Shown here piece by piece: positions 22,678 to 32,610 of a DNA stretch of 64,000 bases. The stretch is from Deroplatys truncata (lineage: Eukaryota > Arthropoda > Insecta > Mantodea > Mantidae). Made by a program: the position numbers and the translations under genes. The notes beneath the pieces were generated by a model that ran no database searches, was not told the DNA's origin, and worked only from the letters and a program-made list of their open reading frames with translations. The DNA lies in assembly GCA_030765065.1 (NCBI GenBank), contig CM060989.1:41159501-41223500 (forward strand), in the 5' to 3' direction. Every line of letters starts with the position of its first letter. Positions within the stretch are counted from its first letter, which is position 1.

Positions 22678-23395
22678 AATAATATATATACTGTAACATG
22701 TAAGAATTTATTGAAATAATTTTCGAGTTGTATAAAAAATTAAAAATACCTAAACTAATACCTAATGTATAATTATTGATTAATTTTAAGCAAATAAAAT
22801 GTTAAACTGTGAATTGATTGCCATAATTAAATAACTAAATAATTACTAATTAAATAGTTAATTAATTGAGGAATTAATTAATTTTAACATAAATAAAATG
22901 CTAGAGGTTGCTTAAATAGATACAGAGTAATAAACTTATTAAAATACTTAAGTATAGTTAAACTGCGCTGGATACCAGTGCATTAGTTCGCTGGTTACCA
23001 GTTGCTTTGGTTACTGGTTTTCCAGTAATGATAAGGAATAATTTTTAGTTTTAATATTTGATGCAGTTATTATGTTATTTACATCTAGACTCTTAGCTTT
23101 TTTTCTAATTCGTTTACTCTGTTTCTTCTTTAGTGATTTTATTTACTTTTGTGTAGTTTATAGTTATATTTGAAAAAAAATAATGATTCTAAGAACCGTA
23201 TAGGTGTTTTTAGTTTTTGATAAATAAATTTAAGCTTTGAATATAAATCCCTGTATAGTGACCTGGGTGCCGAGATTAAGTATTCAGATTTTGTTTATTA
23301 TTTATTTGTTCAATTACATAAAAAATAAAAGGTGAAACTGCTAAAAAATTTAAACAAATGTTGTTATGCATAAGGCTGGGAATAATAGGTAAAAA
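22678..23395. other. Very AT-rich unassigned DNA
   Basis: This is mostly A/T with short TTAATTAA-like runs (22840-22880). Nothing was recognised. Confidence 0.6.
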
Positions 23396-23690
23396 CACTG
23401 AGGTAGAAGAAATGAAGTTTTCTCATTTTAAGCTGGAAATACTCTGTTGTTAAAACAAGAGAAAAAGATATTAGAAACGAACTGAAAGTGGAAAATATTC
23501 TAGAGATAATAAAAGAGTATCAAGGTAAAATTAAATAATTTGAAAAGATCACGTAAATATAATGCCAAACACAAGGTTATCAAAAGCTGCAATGAACTGG
23601 AACCCAAAAGGAAAAAAAGATCAATTGGAGCGCCAAGAAAAATATGGCAGGATGGAGGCGGAACAGACCAACAAGTTTATACCTAAATGA
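23396..23690 (+). pseudogene. RTE-type LINE fragment, C-terminus of reverse-transcriptase ORF
   Basis: Plus-strand frames give EMKFSH..., RKKDIRNELKVENILEIIKEYQ and, in another frame starting near 23561, MPNTRLSKAAMNWNPKGKKR followed by SIGAPRKIWQDGG. This is the characteristic order at the end of RTE-clade proteins: 'EMkFLR', 'RNedIRkELki', 'rMPdnRlpK', then 'Grrr.GrPRkrW'. Several frameshifts separate the blocks. No 3' tail could be defined. Confidence 0.6.
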
Positions 23691-23779
23691 TGATGAACTT
23701 TCTTGTTATGGGGTTCTTGCATTGTTACTTGGTTGTGTAGCTTGGACGTTAACAAGGAAAGACAAATCAAGAATACTAG

Positions 23780-23895
23780 CAGCAGAAATGAAAGTTTTAA
23801 GATGAGTGGCAAGATACACTCTAAATGATAAGAAAAGAAACATAAACATATAAGAAAACTGAACTAATGGAATTTACTGAAAAGATAAGAATACA
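23780..23895 (+). pseudogene. Second RTE-type LINE fragment
   Basis: Sequence encoding EMKVLR, VARYTLNDKKRN (with one stop between) repeats the 'EMkFLR..aGYTl.DkkRN' block seen in the fragment at 23396. The two are therefore separate relics or a local duplication. Confidence 0.45.
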
Positions 23896-23899
23896 ATGA

Positions 23900-24585
23900 A
23901 GAAAATCGAGATAAACGTTTACTGCACATTTACATGTTTCTTTATAGATATAAGGAGGATACAGTAGGCTAAAGCGATAGCAGATTTTTAAAAGTCGAGG
24001 CTGTGATGGCTTTGAAAGTCCATGCTCTTTGCAAATTTCAAACTACTAACAATGAATATCTAAGAAATAGTTAACGCCACAAAAAATTATTTCACATAAA
24101 TTGCATGCCTTAACAAGATGTACATTTTTTTGTGCAGTAACATTTTGTCTATTTCCTACGGTTTACAAATTATACATACTCTTCGATATTCACAGGTGTT
24201 TCCCATAAAATTCAAGATATGCATTTTAGTTGTCATACAAGTATCTTAAATATATGTTGTTTTAATCAAAACCATTTGCAAACATTTTTGAAAAAAATTA
24301 ATAAAAAAGAAATTTTTTCCATGTAAAAGGTAGAGAAGGAATTTCTTTAAAATGTTTATGTTGCATCCTTTGAAAATACTGAATTTAAGTACGAATTTGA
24401 TACTTTACTGACTTTTTGTTTTGAGTTATAATGTTCATAGACGCACACAACGGATTTGTTTCTTCTAAAAATGCTTCTTTTGGGTTCTGGGGGACTCAAA
24501 ATTTCCTCTGAAATCTGGGTAAGAAATTTTTCGGTGGAATGCAACACTTTCTCTGCCACTAGGTACGTGATAGAGAGAGAGGGGG
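23900..24585 (+). mobile_element. Family H repeat, diverged copy
   Basis: The internal blocks are recognisable from the GAGATAAACG...GCACATTTACATG region through AATCAAAACCATTTGC to GGTGGAATGCAACACTTTCTC, and it ends with the degenerate palindrome GCCACTAGGTACGTGATAGAGA. The CA tract is reduced to GACGCACACAACGG. It is one of the older copies. Confidence 0.8.
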
Positions 24586-25035
24586 AGTAAGAATGGAAGG
24601 AACATGTAATAGGACAATCACATACCAATATACATAAGTAAAATTGCTTTAAAATATAAAACAGGGGGACACTCAGACCAGGAAGGACGATTGAAGAGAT
24701 GTACCGACCAATGAAAATATTCTAAACTCCGGAATAGGTTCTAGCCTACACCTTGTGATAGATGGTGAACTTTCTTCGTGGGACAAACTGCATGTAAGCA
24801 GGGGGTTCCTAGGAAAATGCTGTCTAGATAAAACTACTTACAATGAAAGACTGGCAACTATATTAACAGAAAGGTTGGTCGATTACTAAGCTAGTTCATC
24901 AATCAATATATCGATCATAGTCTTCATCTCTTTACTACCACCCAGTCTCCTCCACTCTTCTGTCCTTGACTCCTCGTTGTAATAATGATTTGGCATTCTT
25001 TCCGGTATGTATATTGAAGCAAAGGGTGCGGATTC
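24586..25035. other. Unassigned
   Basis: No recognisable repeat or gene. Confidence 0.45.
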
Positions 25036-25160
25036 AAAAGTGATGAACATCGCTCGGCATCAAAGTTGGTGCCCAACGTGGGGCAATACGGCTTCAAAAA
25101 TTGGCGTCTAATCGTGGTGCAACGCAGCTTCAAAAATGGCGCTCCAGTGCGGGACTTCGA
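25036..25160 (+). repeat. Short tandem array of primer-binding-site-like units
   Basis: Three diverged units about 35 bp apart each follow a (CT)TCAAA motif. The first, TGGTGCCCAACGTGGGGC (25067-25084), matches the 18-nt complement of the tRNA-Lys 3' end at 17 positions. The next two (TTGGCGTCTAATCGTGGTGC, ATGGCGCTCCAGTGCGGGAC) are diverged copies. A similar array lies inside the solo LTR near 59333-59440. No LTR boundaries or retroelement ORF were found around this one. Confidence 0.55.
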
Positions 25161-27006
25161 ATGGAGGACCACCAGAAGCCGAGGAGGCCACACTGGGAAT
25201 CAAACCCAGTGATGGACAGCACAGGAAGGAAGAAAGACAACCCAGAACGGCCGTAGCTTAGGCCTTATATCGGTAAGGAGGTATTCGATTTTGTACAAAA
25301 TTACACCTGATTTGTTTCATTTTGTATACAACATGTCTCTATTTTAGGTCAAATGTTCTATATTCTGTGTAATATTTATGTTTATATGTAATTTTTGAAC
25401 ATTTCCTTGACATGTTCTATGTTCACAAGCCTTTATGGCTACTGGTGAACTCGCAGAATACAATACAATCTAATCTATTGTCAGGACACTTTTCCATGTA
25501 AATAGTGAAATCCAAAATAAATGTTAAGAAAAGGGGCTAAAGTCATAAACACAATTAACCCAAAAGACAGACAATACATCCCAGAGCACATGGAATACGC
25601 GAGGGAAGAAGAGCTGCAGAAAATTACTGCGAAAGAAAACAGCGCACTAACGGATATAGATGATATATTGACGTGCATAAAAAGTGGTCATGATGGAATG
25701 CAGCAGTTTATGTTGGTACTGACAAATCTAGCCGCACCCCCCACCGGCATGATCTCCTGTGTTCCCTGAGCAGAATTCTAGCTACTGGATTGACTGGGTA
25801 CTTTACCTCCCAAAATGTGGTTGATCTGCCGAAGGGCAACATTAAAAGCTATTGTCCATGTTCTAATTAGCGGAGTAGTGTTAAGATATTGCTTCTTTGA
25901 ATTTTGGCGCAAAATAAATATAATAAAAACTTAGAAATAAATATGAAGGTTAAGAACTTTTTGTTTTTTTTATCGCACTAGTATTTTCATGCTACATTAA
26001 CGTTTCTTTAAGAGTACACACAGGTGAAATTTCTAAGTTATACATTTATTAACATATGCTTTTGAGATTTATACTGCAAGTAAGACACCGACTAATTAGC
26101 AGGTATACAAATTTTTATTGCAACATTTCCATAAAACATTTACTATCAATGTTAAAAATGCTCTTAAATTATAAGAATATAATTATCTATTTAATTGTAA
26201 CGAATATTTAAGAAAAAATTGGAAACATATTTTGTATTGACACTTCAGTTTTTGTCAAAAAAATATAATACTTCTTCAATGATAAGCGATATAGATAAAT
26301 CACTCTCAACATTTTTATATTCGGTGTTTCTCTACAAAATTTGAAGGACATTGAAAACACAGAAACCCAGAAAAACAACTTTGAAATTCTAAAGGGCTGT
26401 CTGGCCTTGTGCGCAGGCACATTTAAACACTCGTGTAGAAGTATTTTTAATCATCGGTAATAGACACCATGTACTAATTATAAAACTAGATGGTTCATTA
26501 TTTATAACAGACATATAAACCAAAAACTGACTTTTGAAGTATTTTGCTCAGTTTTCATCTATGTGTAGCTTAATGTCGGGTTTTTATTGCTGTTGGATAG
26601 GGCAATGAGTTTAACCTTCGACTCCATGACTGTGATGAAAGCTCTTGTATAAATCTCGTAGCTGTCGTCCATTTTAACGAAGCATGCAAATAATTCAACT
26701 CTTCTTCTAGAAGGCCGAATCATGTTGCATTGGTTTAGCATTTCCTGTAGTACTAATTATAAAAAACTGTTTCATACAAACACTCCTTCATTTAACATAT
26801 CATCGTTTATTAGTTCATTAGTACGCCCCTGAATTGTTTTTCAGGCCAGCCACATAGAGCGGCTATCATCAAGTACTATGGAGCCCGGTTAGGAGCTTGC
26901 CTGCTCATACATAAGCGTGATGGGAGCAACTGAAAGAGGAGCAAAGAAGAAAATGTTGACGTCACTCAAACCCTCCCACAGAGCAGTTGGGTAGTTTTCA
27001 TTTACC
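25161..27006. other. Unassigned; CRE-type promoter candidate at the right end
   Basis: GGGAATCAAACCCAG at 25194 is a small palindrome resembling a B box. The frame at 25521-25769 (82 codons, hydrophilic, starts MLRKGAKVINTINPKDRQYI) has no motif I recognise and no visible splice context. Positions 25900-26550 are plain AT-rich DNA. TGACGTCA at 26957-26964 is a perfect cAMP-response-type element 43 bp upstream of the zinc-finger remnant. Confidence 0.45.
26957..26964. promoter_or_regulatory. CRE-like palindrome TGACGTCA
   Basis: The perfect 8-bp palindrome lies 43 bp upstream of the ATG at 27007. Proximal CRE/ATF sites at this distance are common in metazoan promoters. By itself an 8-mer can occur by chance. 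Confidence 0.35.
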
Positions 27007-27245
27007 ATGGAGGATACTACGTCAAAGCGTAAGTCAACAGCACCAACTAGGTTCAACCCTGCTTGGGAAGAAACATATTTTATTACAGCACAATATAATG
27101 ATGTAAAGTGTTTAATTTGTAATAACCATATAGAAAAGTTTAATCTACAGCGCATTACTCGACTTTTATGCGAATCAGCATGAAAAATACTGATGAAGAA
27201 ATATCAGGTTTATTGGAACAGCTAAAATATACAACGTTTGTGGAT
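27007..27245 (+). pseudogene. BED/SPIN-type zinc-finger N-terminal exon, frameshifted
   Basis: The ATG at 27007 is in good context (TTTACCATGG) and opens a 58-codon frame. TRFNPAWEETYFITAQYNDV is followed by KCLICNNHIEKFNLQR. This is the Trp-Glu-x-x-Tyr-Phe then Cys-x-x-Cys then 'FNLxRHY' layout of BED/SPIN-like zinc fingers found at the N-terminus of hAT-derived and GTF2I-repeat-type proteins. The expected RHY follows only after a one-base shift at about 27153. The frame then continues YSTFMRISMKNTDEEISGLL and LEQLKYTTFVD, up to a strong donor-like GAT|GTAAGT at 27245. So one deleted base probably killed the exon. No downstream exons or transposase core were found. It could be a dead host gene exon or a hAT relic. 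Confidence 0.6.
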
Positions 27246-27464
27246 GTAAGTATATTGCATTTTATCATACTGTAATTTATTGCTACTGCTGAATTTGTTT
27301 ATGCTGGTCAGACTCGCAGCTTGTTTATTTTGTCTTTAAACGTACGAATGGTTATGCTTTTATTACATAATTTATTATTCTTGCTTGTATAATCCCTCCT
27401 ATGATGCAATGCACAAATTAATGTCACGCCATATTGAACAGTTCTAAATAACAGTTCATTTATC
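27246..27464. other. Unassigned
   Basis: Nothing is recognised between the zinc-finger remnant and the SINE tail. Confidence 0.4.
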
Positions 27465-27468
27465 ACCC

Positions 27469-27546
<78 letters not shown>

Positions 27547-27682
27547 TATTATCACACCAGCAATATAGAATCAGACGACAGAAATATTCAATGAAATAGC
27601 CGGGATTTGAACCACGGATTTCCCGGTCTCCGTCCGGTTGCTCTAAACGCTGAGCTACCGTAACAACATGCCGGCACGACAT
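27465..27682 (-). repeat. tRNA-derived SINE (second family) ending in an (ATT)n tail
   Basis: On the minus strand, TACGGTAGCTCAGCGTTTAG gives an A box and GTGGTTCAAATCCCGG a B box. A short body follows, then about 25 ATT units (plus strand AAT, 27470-27545) that fit the 3' tail of the SINE. The anticodon and T arms do not pair well, so it is not a functional tRNA gene. The leucine-rich 124-codon frame in this region is the translation of the tail. Confidence 0.7.
27470..27545. repeat. (AAT)n microsatellite
   Basis: This is about 25 uninterrupted AAT units, here apparently expanded from the SINE tail. Confidence 0.97.
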
Positions 27683-28374
27683 TAAATTCTCCTACTGATT
27701 CGAATTTTTGACCGGTAAACCACAAGGAGATCTCAAATTGTATTGAGATGATATACCCCAATGGCGTACCTTTCTACCTTTCCAAAATTTTCCAACGCAC
27801 GGCTTGTGTGGAGGAACAATTAAATCCATCAGTAATATAGTTCCGTAAAACAATATGATTACAGCACTTCAAAATTTGTATCGCAAAGTTACTCCCATGC
27901 AGTTACAGGAAACGCCACTGAGTTTACAAACCGGCCTGCTGTTCAGCTTTCCTTGTGGCAATTGCTAACGGGTACAGAGCAGGTAAAGCCGGCTCCCTAC
28001 AGCTATGTAGTGATGATGCCTGGCATAAGAGAACCGATACTGGCTGGATGTAGCCAAAGGTTGGTTGCTTGAATGTGGAAACCTTACGGAAGGAAAAATA
28101 CTATTGCAATCTAAGCGAATGGGCCAATTTTTAGGTACATCAGTACACATTCGTTAACAGTGAAATGGTTAATCTACAAACCTCAGGAGAGAGGACTGTC
28201 ATAGCTCTCCGGGTGGCCGAGTGGTAGTTTATATCCATGTCGTACCTCAGGCCGCTAATCTGCCTAATATCCTCTCCCAGCTCGGAGGTAACTAAATCCT
28301 AAGGTTAATGAGAAAAACATAATTCACGCTGCAAGAAATTTGTGTTTTGTTTCATCGAGATAACCCAGTGAGTT
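27683..28374. other. Unassigned; possible tRNA-like head at 28205
   Basis: GGGTGGCCGAGTGGTAG at 28207-28223 has the A-box form of Ser/Leu tRNAs. No B box follows at the right distance, so it is at most a decayed SINE head. The remainder is unrecognised. Confidence 0.35.
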
Positions 28375-28748
28375 GACTCCGTTGTAACGTGTGAGCCTCC
28401 ATTCCCGGAGGTCCTAGGTTCCATTGTCGTCGACCGCTCACTCTAACTTTTGAGATTTCGCCGTTTTCTCTGGTCGGTACGCGAATGCTAGTGTGGTTTC
28501 TCATCTACTATGATTACTTTCCCTGATTTCCCTTTCATTCACTTCCTTCTATGTTTCAGGTATGCTTCTAGGTTTCGTGGTGTGTGACGTTGCCGGACGA
28601 TGCCGCGGATGTTTGTTCAAAGGAAAGAGTATTCCCCAGCTCCAGTATTGTGACGGATCTTGGAGCCAGCACTGTCTCTGTGGCCTCTCTGCCTGCGGCA
28701 TCTAAGCTCCTATAGCTGCTTCACTTCATCCCTTCCTCCTGGAGGGTG
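28375..28748 (+). repeat. tRNA-derived SINE, family S (diverged)
   Basis: A degenerate B-box region (GAGGTCCTAGGTTCCATTGT) is followed by the core CGTTTTCTCTGGTCGGTACG, CGAATGCTAGTGTGGTTTCT and a tail ending AGCTGCTTCACTTCATCCC. It closely parallels the copy at 11178. Confidence 0.75.
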
Positions 28749-28888
28749 GTAACCACAGTTGATCTTCGTAGGTGCAGAGCGGGATGTGTGCCCTCCATTG
28801 TACCTCTACATCTAGGTATATTCTGAATTTGGTCAGGAGCCATAAATACCAAGCAATGGGGCAATTGAAGCTGCACATCTTCAGAGAA

Positions 28889-29262
28889 TATTGTTATATG
28901 CTGGGTAGAGACCTGGAAGTTCACATGAAAATTAAATTAATTTCTAGTACCCAGCACGCACATTGCGGGGACGTATACTGACTTGGCTTCGGAGGACCGA
29001 AACATGGTGGGAGGTTAAGAGGAAAGCTTGGGTTTTTCACTGCACAAAAGCCATTACACAAATCTACTTACATATTTCTAGATTTATTTCCCAACCGTTT
29101 GGAGTTCCTACATTATCAAATGTGGCAGGTGAGGGGGAGTTGTCCACCGATCCAAAAGCCGGCTTGCACACGATCGCTTCTCACGGAATCCTTACTAAGA
29201 GACACGCTATATCCCCCACCACTCGTGGCTAGCAAAGCTACCAGCCAAGAGTGATGTAAACA
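28889..29262 (+). repeat. Family G repeat, copy 1
   Basis: About 370 bp is shared with 30071-30410. It begins TATATGCTGGGTAGAG and about 55 bp later has TAGTACCCAGCAC, so GCTGGGTA and TACCCAGC form an inverted pair at the left side. Further shared blocks are GGGTTTTTCACTG, CAACCGTTTGG.GTTCCTACATTAT and GTCCACCGATCCAAAAGCC. I do not recognise the family, and it codes for nothing evident. Confidence 0.7.
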
Positions 29263-29764
29263 ACAATGTCTCTAGTCAGAGCAATGATATGTCTAACAAT
29301 GACAATGTAATCCCCCAAATTATTAATACGCCACAATATAAATCAAAAAACGGAACGCAATTATGCGATGTGTTTGAAAACAGAGTTAATTGGGAACATT
29401 GACACACATAATTCATTGTTATTATATTCGTTATTATTATAATTTGAATAGGTCATATGGATGTCATTTTCCCTGCAGTATCCTTTAGTACGCAATAAAA
29501 GACTGCTTTACAGCACGAAATTCGATTTCCTGTGTTATAAATAACTATATACAAATCCATGTTTAACAATAATGGAGATTGAGAACAATATCACCACAAA
29601 ATGGATGTTAATGCAGTGCCGTATAGCTAATTTTAAGTACTATAAGAAAAAATCCATAAACTTGCCTTTATTATAACTCAACTAACGTTTGAACACAAAC
29701 ATCTGAAAATGAAAATGCATGTACCACCGAATAACCCCTTGCTGACAATTATTCTAAAATTAGT
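29263..29764. other. Unassigned AT-rich DNA
   Basis: No motif was recognised. Confidence 0.5.
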
Positions 29765-30070
29765 TATTTTTACTCACATTACTGCATACATATAGGTAGA
29801 GAAGATATTTCAATCCACCCAAAATATCTATACCTAGATTTCACTGGAAATACATGTTTTGAGGCTCCCTTAAATCAAATTTATAGAAAAGGTTTACAAA
29901 AATGAAAAATTGGATAAATACCAAACATGGTATTTAAGCAGTATCTTCCAAAGGTGTGATACGATGATTTCCAAGAATATCTCCCAGCCCATACTACCTT
30001 ATACATGGAACTTCTTCTGATTCTTTTTCTTAATGATGTCTCTAACGATTTTGATTAAAATTGTATATAT
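29765..30070 (-). mobile_element. Family H repeat, right part, interrupted by family G
   Basis: It extends from the right-end region (minus strand GGTGGATTGAAATATCTTCT) to the ATTTTGATTAAAATTGTATA block, which in other copies is followed by sequence found here only after 30445. There is no CA tract left. Confidence 0.8.
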
Positions 30071-30449
30071 TGTTACATGCTGGGTAGAGGCCTAAAGGTT
30101 CACATGAAAAATTAAATTAATGATTATTACCCAGCACATACATTGAGGGGACGTATACTCACTTGGCCGCGAAGGACCGAAACGTGGTGTGGAGATTAAG
30201 AGGAATGCGTGGGTTTTTCACTGTACAAAATCCAAAACACAAATCTACTTACATTATTTTCCAACCGTTTGGGGTTCCTACATTATTATATGTGAAAGGT
30301 GAGGGGAGATGTCCACCGATCCAAAAGCCTGCATGCACGCGCGATCCGCTTCTCTCGGAATACTCAGCAAGACAGCTAGCAAACACTCCCAGCCAGGAGT
30401 GACGTCATCCCAATCAACGTCAAAGTGCCTTCGTTTTACACGACAGATT
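30071..30449 (+). repeat. Family G repeat, copy 2, inserted in family H
   Basis: This copy resembles 28889-29262 over about 340 bp, including the inverted pair GCTGGGTA...TACCCAGC. It interrupts one family H copy, which shows that family G is mobile. The last 35-40 bp before family H resumes are not shared with copy 1. Confidence 0.72.
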
Positions 30450-30895
30450 AAATGCATATCTTGAATTTTCTGAAAATAACTTGTGAAGTTCACTTCTCAG
30501 AGAAGGAATTTTCTATAATTGTATATTAAAAGTGTAGATCTTTTTAAAATACAATATGTATTCCAAATACCTTTTTTGTAGCATAAGCTATTTCCGAAAT
30601 ATTCGTTATTATTGGTTTGAATTGTTTAAACTTCGTTATTCTTTTGAAGTCTTTTTGATTTTCAGTTGTTTCCCGCAAATGCATGGAAACAGTATGGAAT
30701 TTTAAGACCAGCATATAGTGTCCGGTTGTTAAACATTTGACTGTCGCTGTTTCCTTTGTATCTATAACGAAATGCGTAATGCAGTTATTTTCGGAAACGT
30801 TTATCTCAGTTAAAACGAAGTAGATAGAAAAATAATGTCCCGTAAACAACTTGTATACCCACTAAGATAGAAGAGTCATGTGAATGTAACACATC
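30450..30895 (-). mobile_element. Family H repeat, left part of the interrupted copy
   Basis: It resumes at ATATCTTGAATTTTCTGAAA and runs to the left end TCTGATGTGTTACATTCACA on the minus strand, including the DNA around ACAAAGGAAACAGCGACAGT. Confidence 0.85.
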
Positions 30896-31299
30896 AGATT
30901 TTTTTTGTCCAGTGTCACGCAGAATTTTATATAAAAATGTTGACTGCAGCCTGGCGCTTTAAACACAGCCTACAGAGTTTATAGCTTAAGAAATCTGCCG
31001 AAGTATGCGCCCTTGTGGACTTGTAAGGAGCAGCGAAGCATGTTTTATTTCCGTCGCCTTGTTTTGTAAGATGAGAATCTCGGTTATGGACCATCCACAA
31101 AAAATACTGCTCTTTCAATTGCAACCAGCTCCATTAAAAGCGCGCAGAGTAAGGAGCTGTCCACACATTAAATCAATTTCCCATTCACGGTATCTTGCTT
31201 TTTCGTAATTGGAAGTCTAGTAGAGCTTGGAGCTTCCAGTGGTAAATTGCGTTGCCGCGAAGTGTACTTAAATTCTGCTGTAAATATTTGAGGTACTTA
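30896..31299. other. Unassigned
   Basis: Nothing was recognised. Frames at 30927-31208 lack motifs. Confidence 0.45.
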
Positions 31300-31612
31300 C
31301 CGAGCCAGACGTCTGTAACCCGCATTCGGGAGCTCCTGGGTTCGGTTCCCAGTGACCACCCACTCTGACCATGGGTTTTTTCGTGGATTTCCACTATCCT
31401 CAAAGCGAATACCGAAGTGGTTAATTTACCACGATTTCACCTTCCCACAATTTCCTCTCATTTCATCTCCATTTCATGTTGGAAGTGTGCGCTGCCGGGC
31501 AGATGGCGTGAATGCATGCACATGTTCGGGACTTCTGCGCGTCTTTGCGAACCTGTCTGCCTGGGACTGGGACCTCCTGCGGCTCATTCGTGCCTCCCAG
31601 GGGGTATAGCCA
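31300..31612 (+). repeat. tRNA-derived SINE, family S
   Basis: CCGAGCCAGACGTCTGTAAC precedes CATTCGGGAGCTCCTGGGTT and the B box GGGTTCGGTTCCCA. The family core follows (CTGACCATGGGTTTTTTCGT, TTTCATCTCCATTTCATG, GGAAGTGTGCGCTGCCGGGC), and the tail ends CCTCCTGCGGCTCATTCG. Open frames at 31352-31704 are SINE shadows. Confidence 0.85.
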
Positions 31613-31924
31613 CAATAGATCAAGATGGTTGCAGTACGCGAGGTGTCCCCCTAGATAATACATCCTATTTAAGGCACTGTTTCAGTCTTTTAGGGCTTAA
31701 GTAACACGTAAACCACAAAACTTGAGAAGCTTGAGCTGTGGCACAGTGCCCCAGATCGTGAGTCTTAACTATACAATATTTATTCTTCTTCACTTCAAGG
31801 ACAAGGTATTTCACTTATTCCATCCTCGCATCCTTCACTTTATTCCCATCTTTGTCTGGGACGTCCGATGTCTCTTTTACCTAAAGGTTTTTAATACTTG
31901 TTAATTAGAAGTGATATCCTTTAT
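31613..31924. other. Unassigned
   Basis: No recognisable repeat or gene. Confidence 0.45.
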
Positions 31925-32100
31925 TCACTCATTGCTTTTTCCATTTGTGTTTATTTTCTTTAACTTTATCACATAACTTATAAATACTGAGTTCTTCTCT
32001 AATTGTTTCATTACTTATTAAATCCAGTCTACTGCGTCCTTTATTTCGCGGTAAAAATCTCGTTTCCGCTGTCTGAGTTTTGCTTTTGTCGTTTTTCTTT
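31925..32100 (-). pseudogene. RTE-type LINE fragment (minus strand)
   Basis: The minus-strand frame contains ETRFLPRNKGRSRLDLISNE followed by TIREELSIYKLCDKVKENKH and KWKK. This is the block between the RT domain and the C-terminus of RTE proteins ('EMRFLR..kG.tR.D..rNedIREEL.iy.l.dKikenr.rW'). Confidence 0.6.
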
Positions 32101-32360
32101 ATTATCCGTGAACAAAAATACATATTGGAAATAGCCTGGAACACGTAATGAATTTTAATTACTTGGGTTGAGACGTAACTTTCAAAAACAACAGAGATAT
32201 AGAACATAAGATACATTACTACAAATATGTGGAACTATAACAAGAACTCTACAAAATAATACGAAAGAAAGAAGTACAAAATAATGGCGGTCCCTGTGTT
32301 CATATATGACAGCGAATCGTGGAATACAATATTAAGAAATGCGTATTTCTTGTGATTACT
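32101..32360 (+). pseudogene. RTE-type LINE fragment (plus strand)
   Basis: Plus-strand frames give FNYLG..VTFKNNRDIEHKI, ICGTITRTLQNNTKERSTK and MAVPVFIYDSESWN, the conserved end of the RTE reverse-transcriptase domain ('KYLG...Dieq.I...i..ci.gtl....r..Tk...yk.ma.PvllYGsEtW'). It diverges head-to-head from the minus-strand piece at 31925-32100, so the two halves are inverted relative to each other. Confidence 0.6.
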
Positions 32361-32610
32361 CTGCCGTCTACCTCAATAGTGTGTAATTCAGGACTTCGGT
32401 ACAAAACCTGACTGCTCGCACGCGGTTTTGCGTCTGTGCAACAACTAATGCCACAGCCGATAGACCCAGCACTCTGTCTTCGCTTTTTAAATCTGAATTC
32501 CTATAAACCTGTACATAAAATGTAACAAAATTAACTCTTACCTCATAGCAAAAGCTGAAGATGTCGTCCTTCCGTAGGTAAACAAGCATTGCACCGAGTA
32601 AACACATTTA
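32361..32610. other. Unassigned spacer
   Basis: Nothing is recognised between the RTE fragment and the next transposon. Confidence 0.4.

Noticed and set aside
25521..25769. 82-codon frame as a gene
   Set aside because: It is hydrophilic and open, but without a recognised domain, promoter or splice sites and with an antisense frame of similar length.
27590..27670. tRNA gene on the minus strand
   Set aside because: A and B boxes are present, but the anticodon and T stems do not pair properly and the sequence continues into a SINE body and tail.
27308..27682. 124-codon frame with a long leucine run
   Set aside because: The leucines are the translation of an (ATT)n microsatellite and the rest is a tRNA-derived SINE.
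28205..28290. Ser/Leu-type tRNA gene
   Set aside because: Only an A-box-like GGCCGAGTGGT is present. There is no B box at the expected distance.
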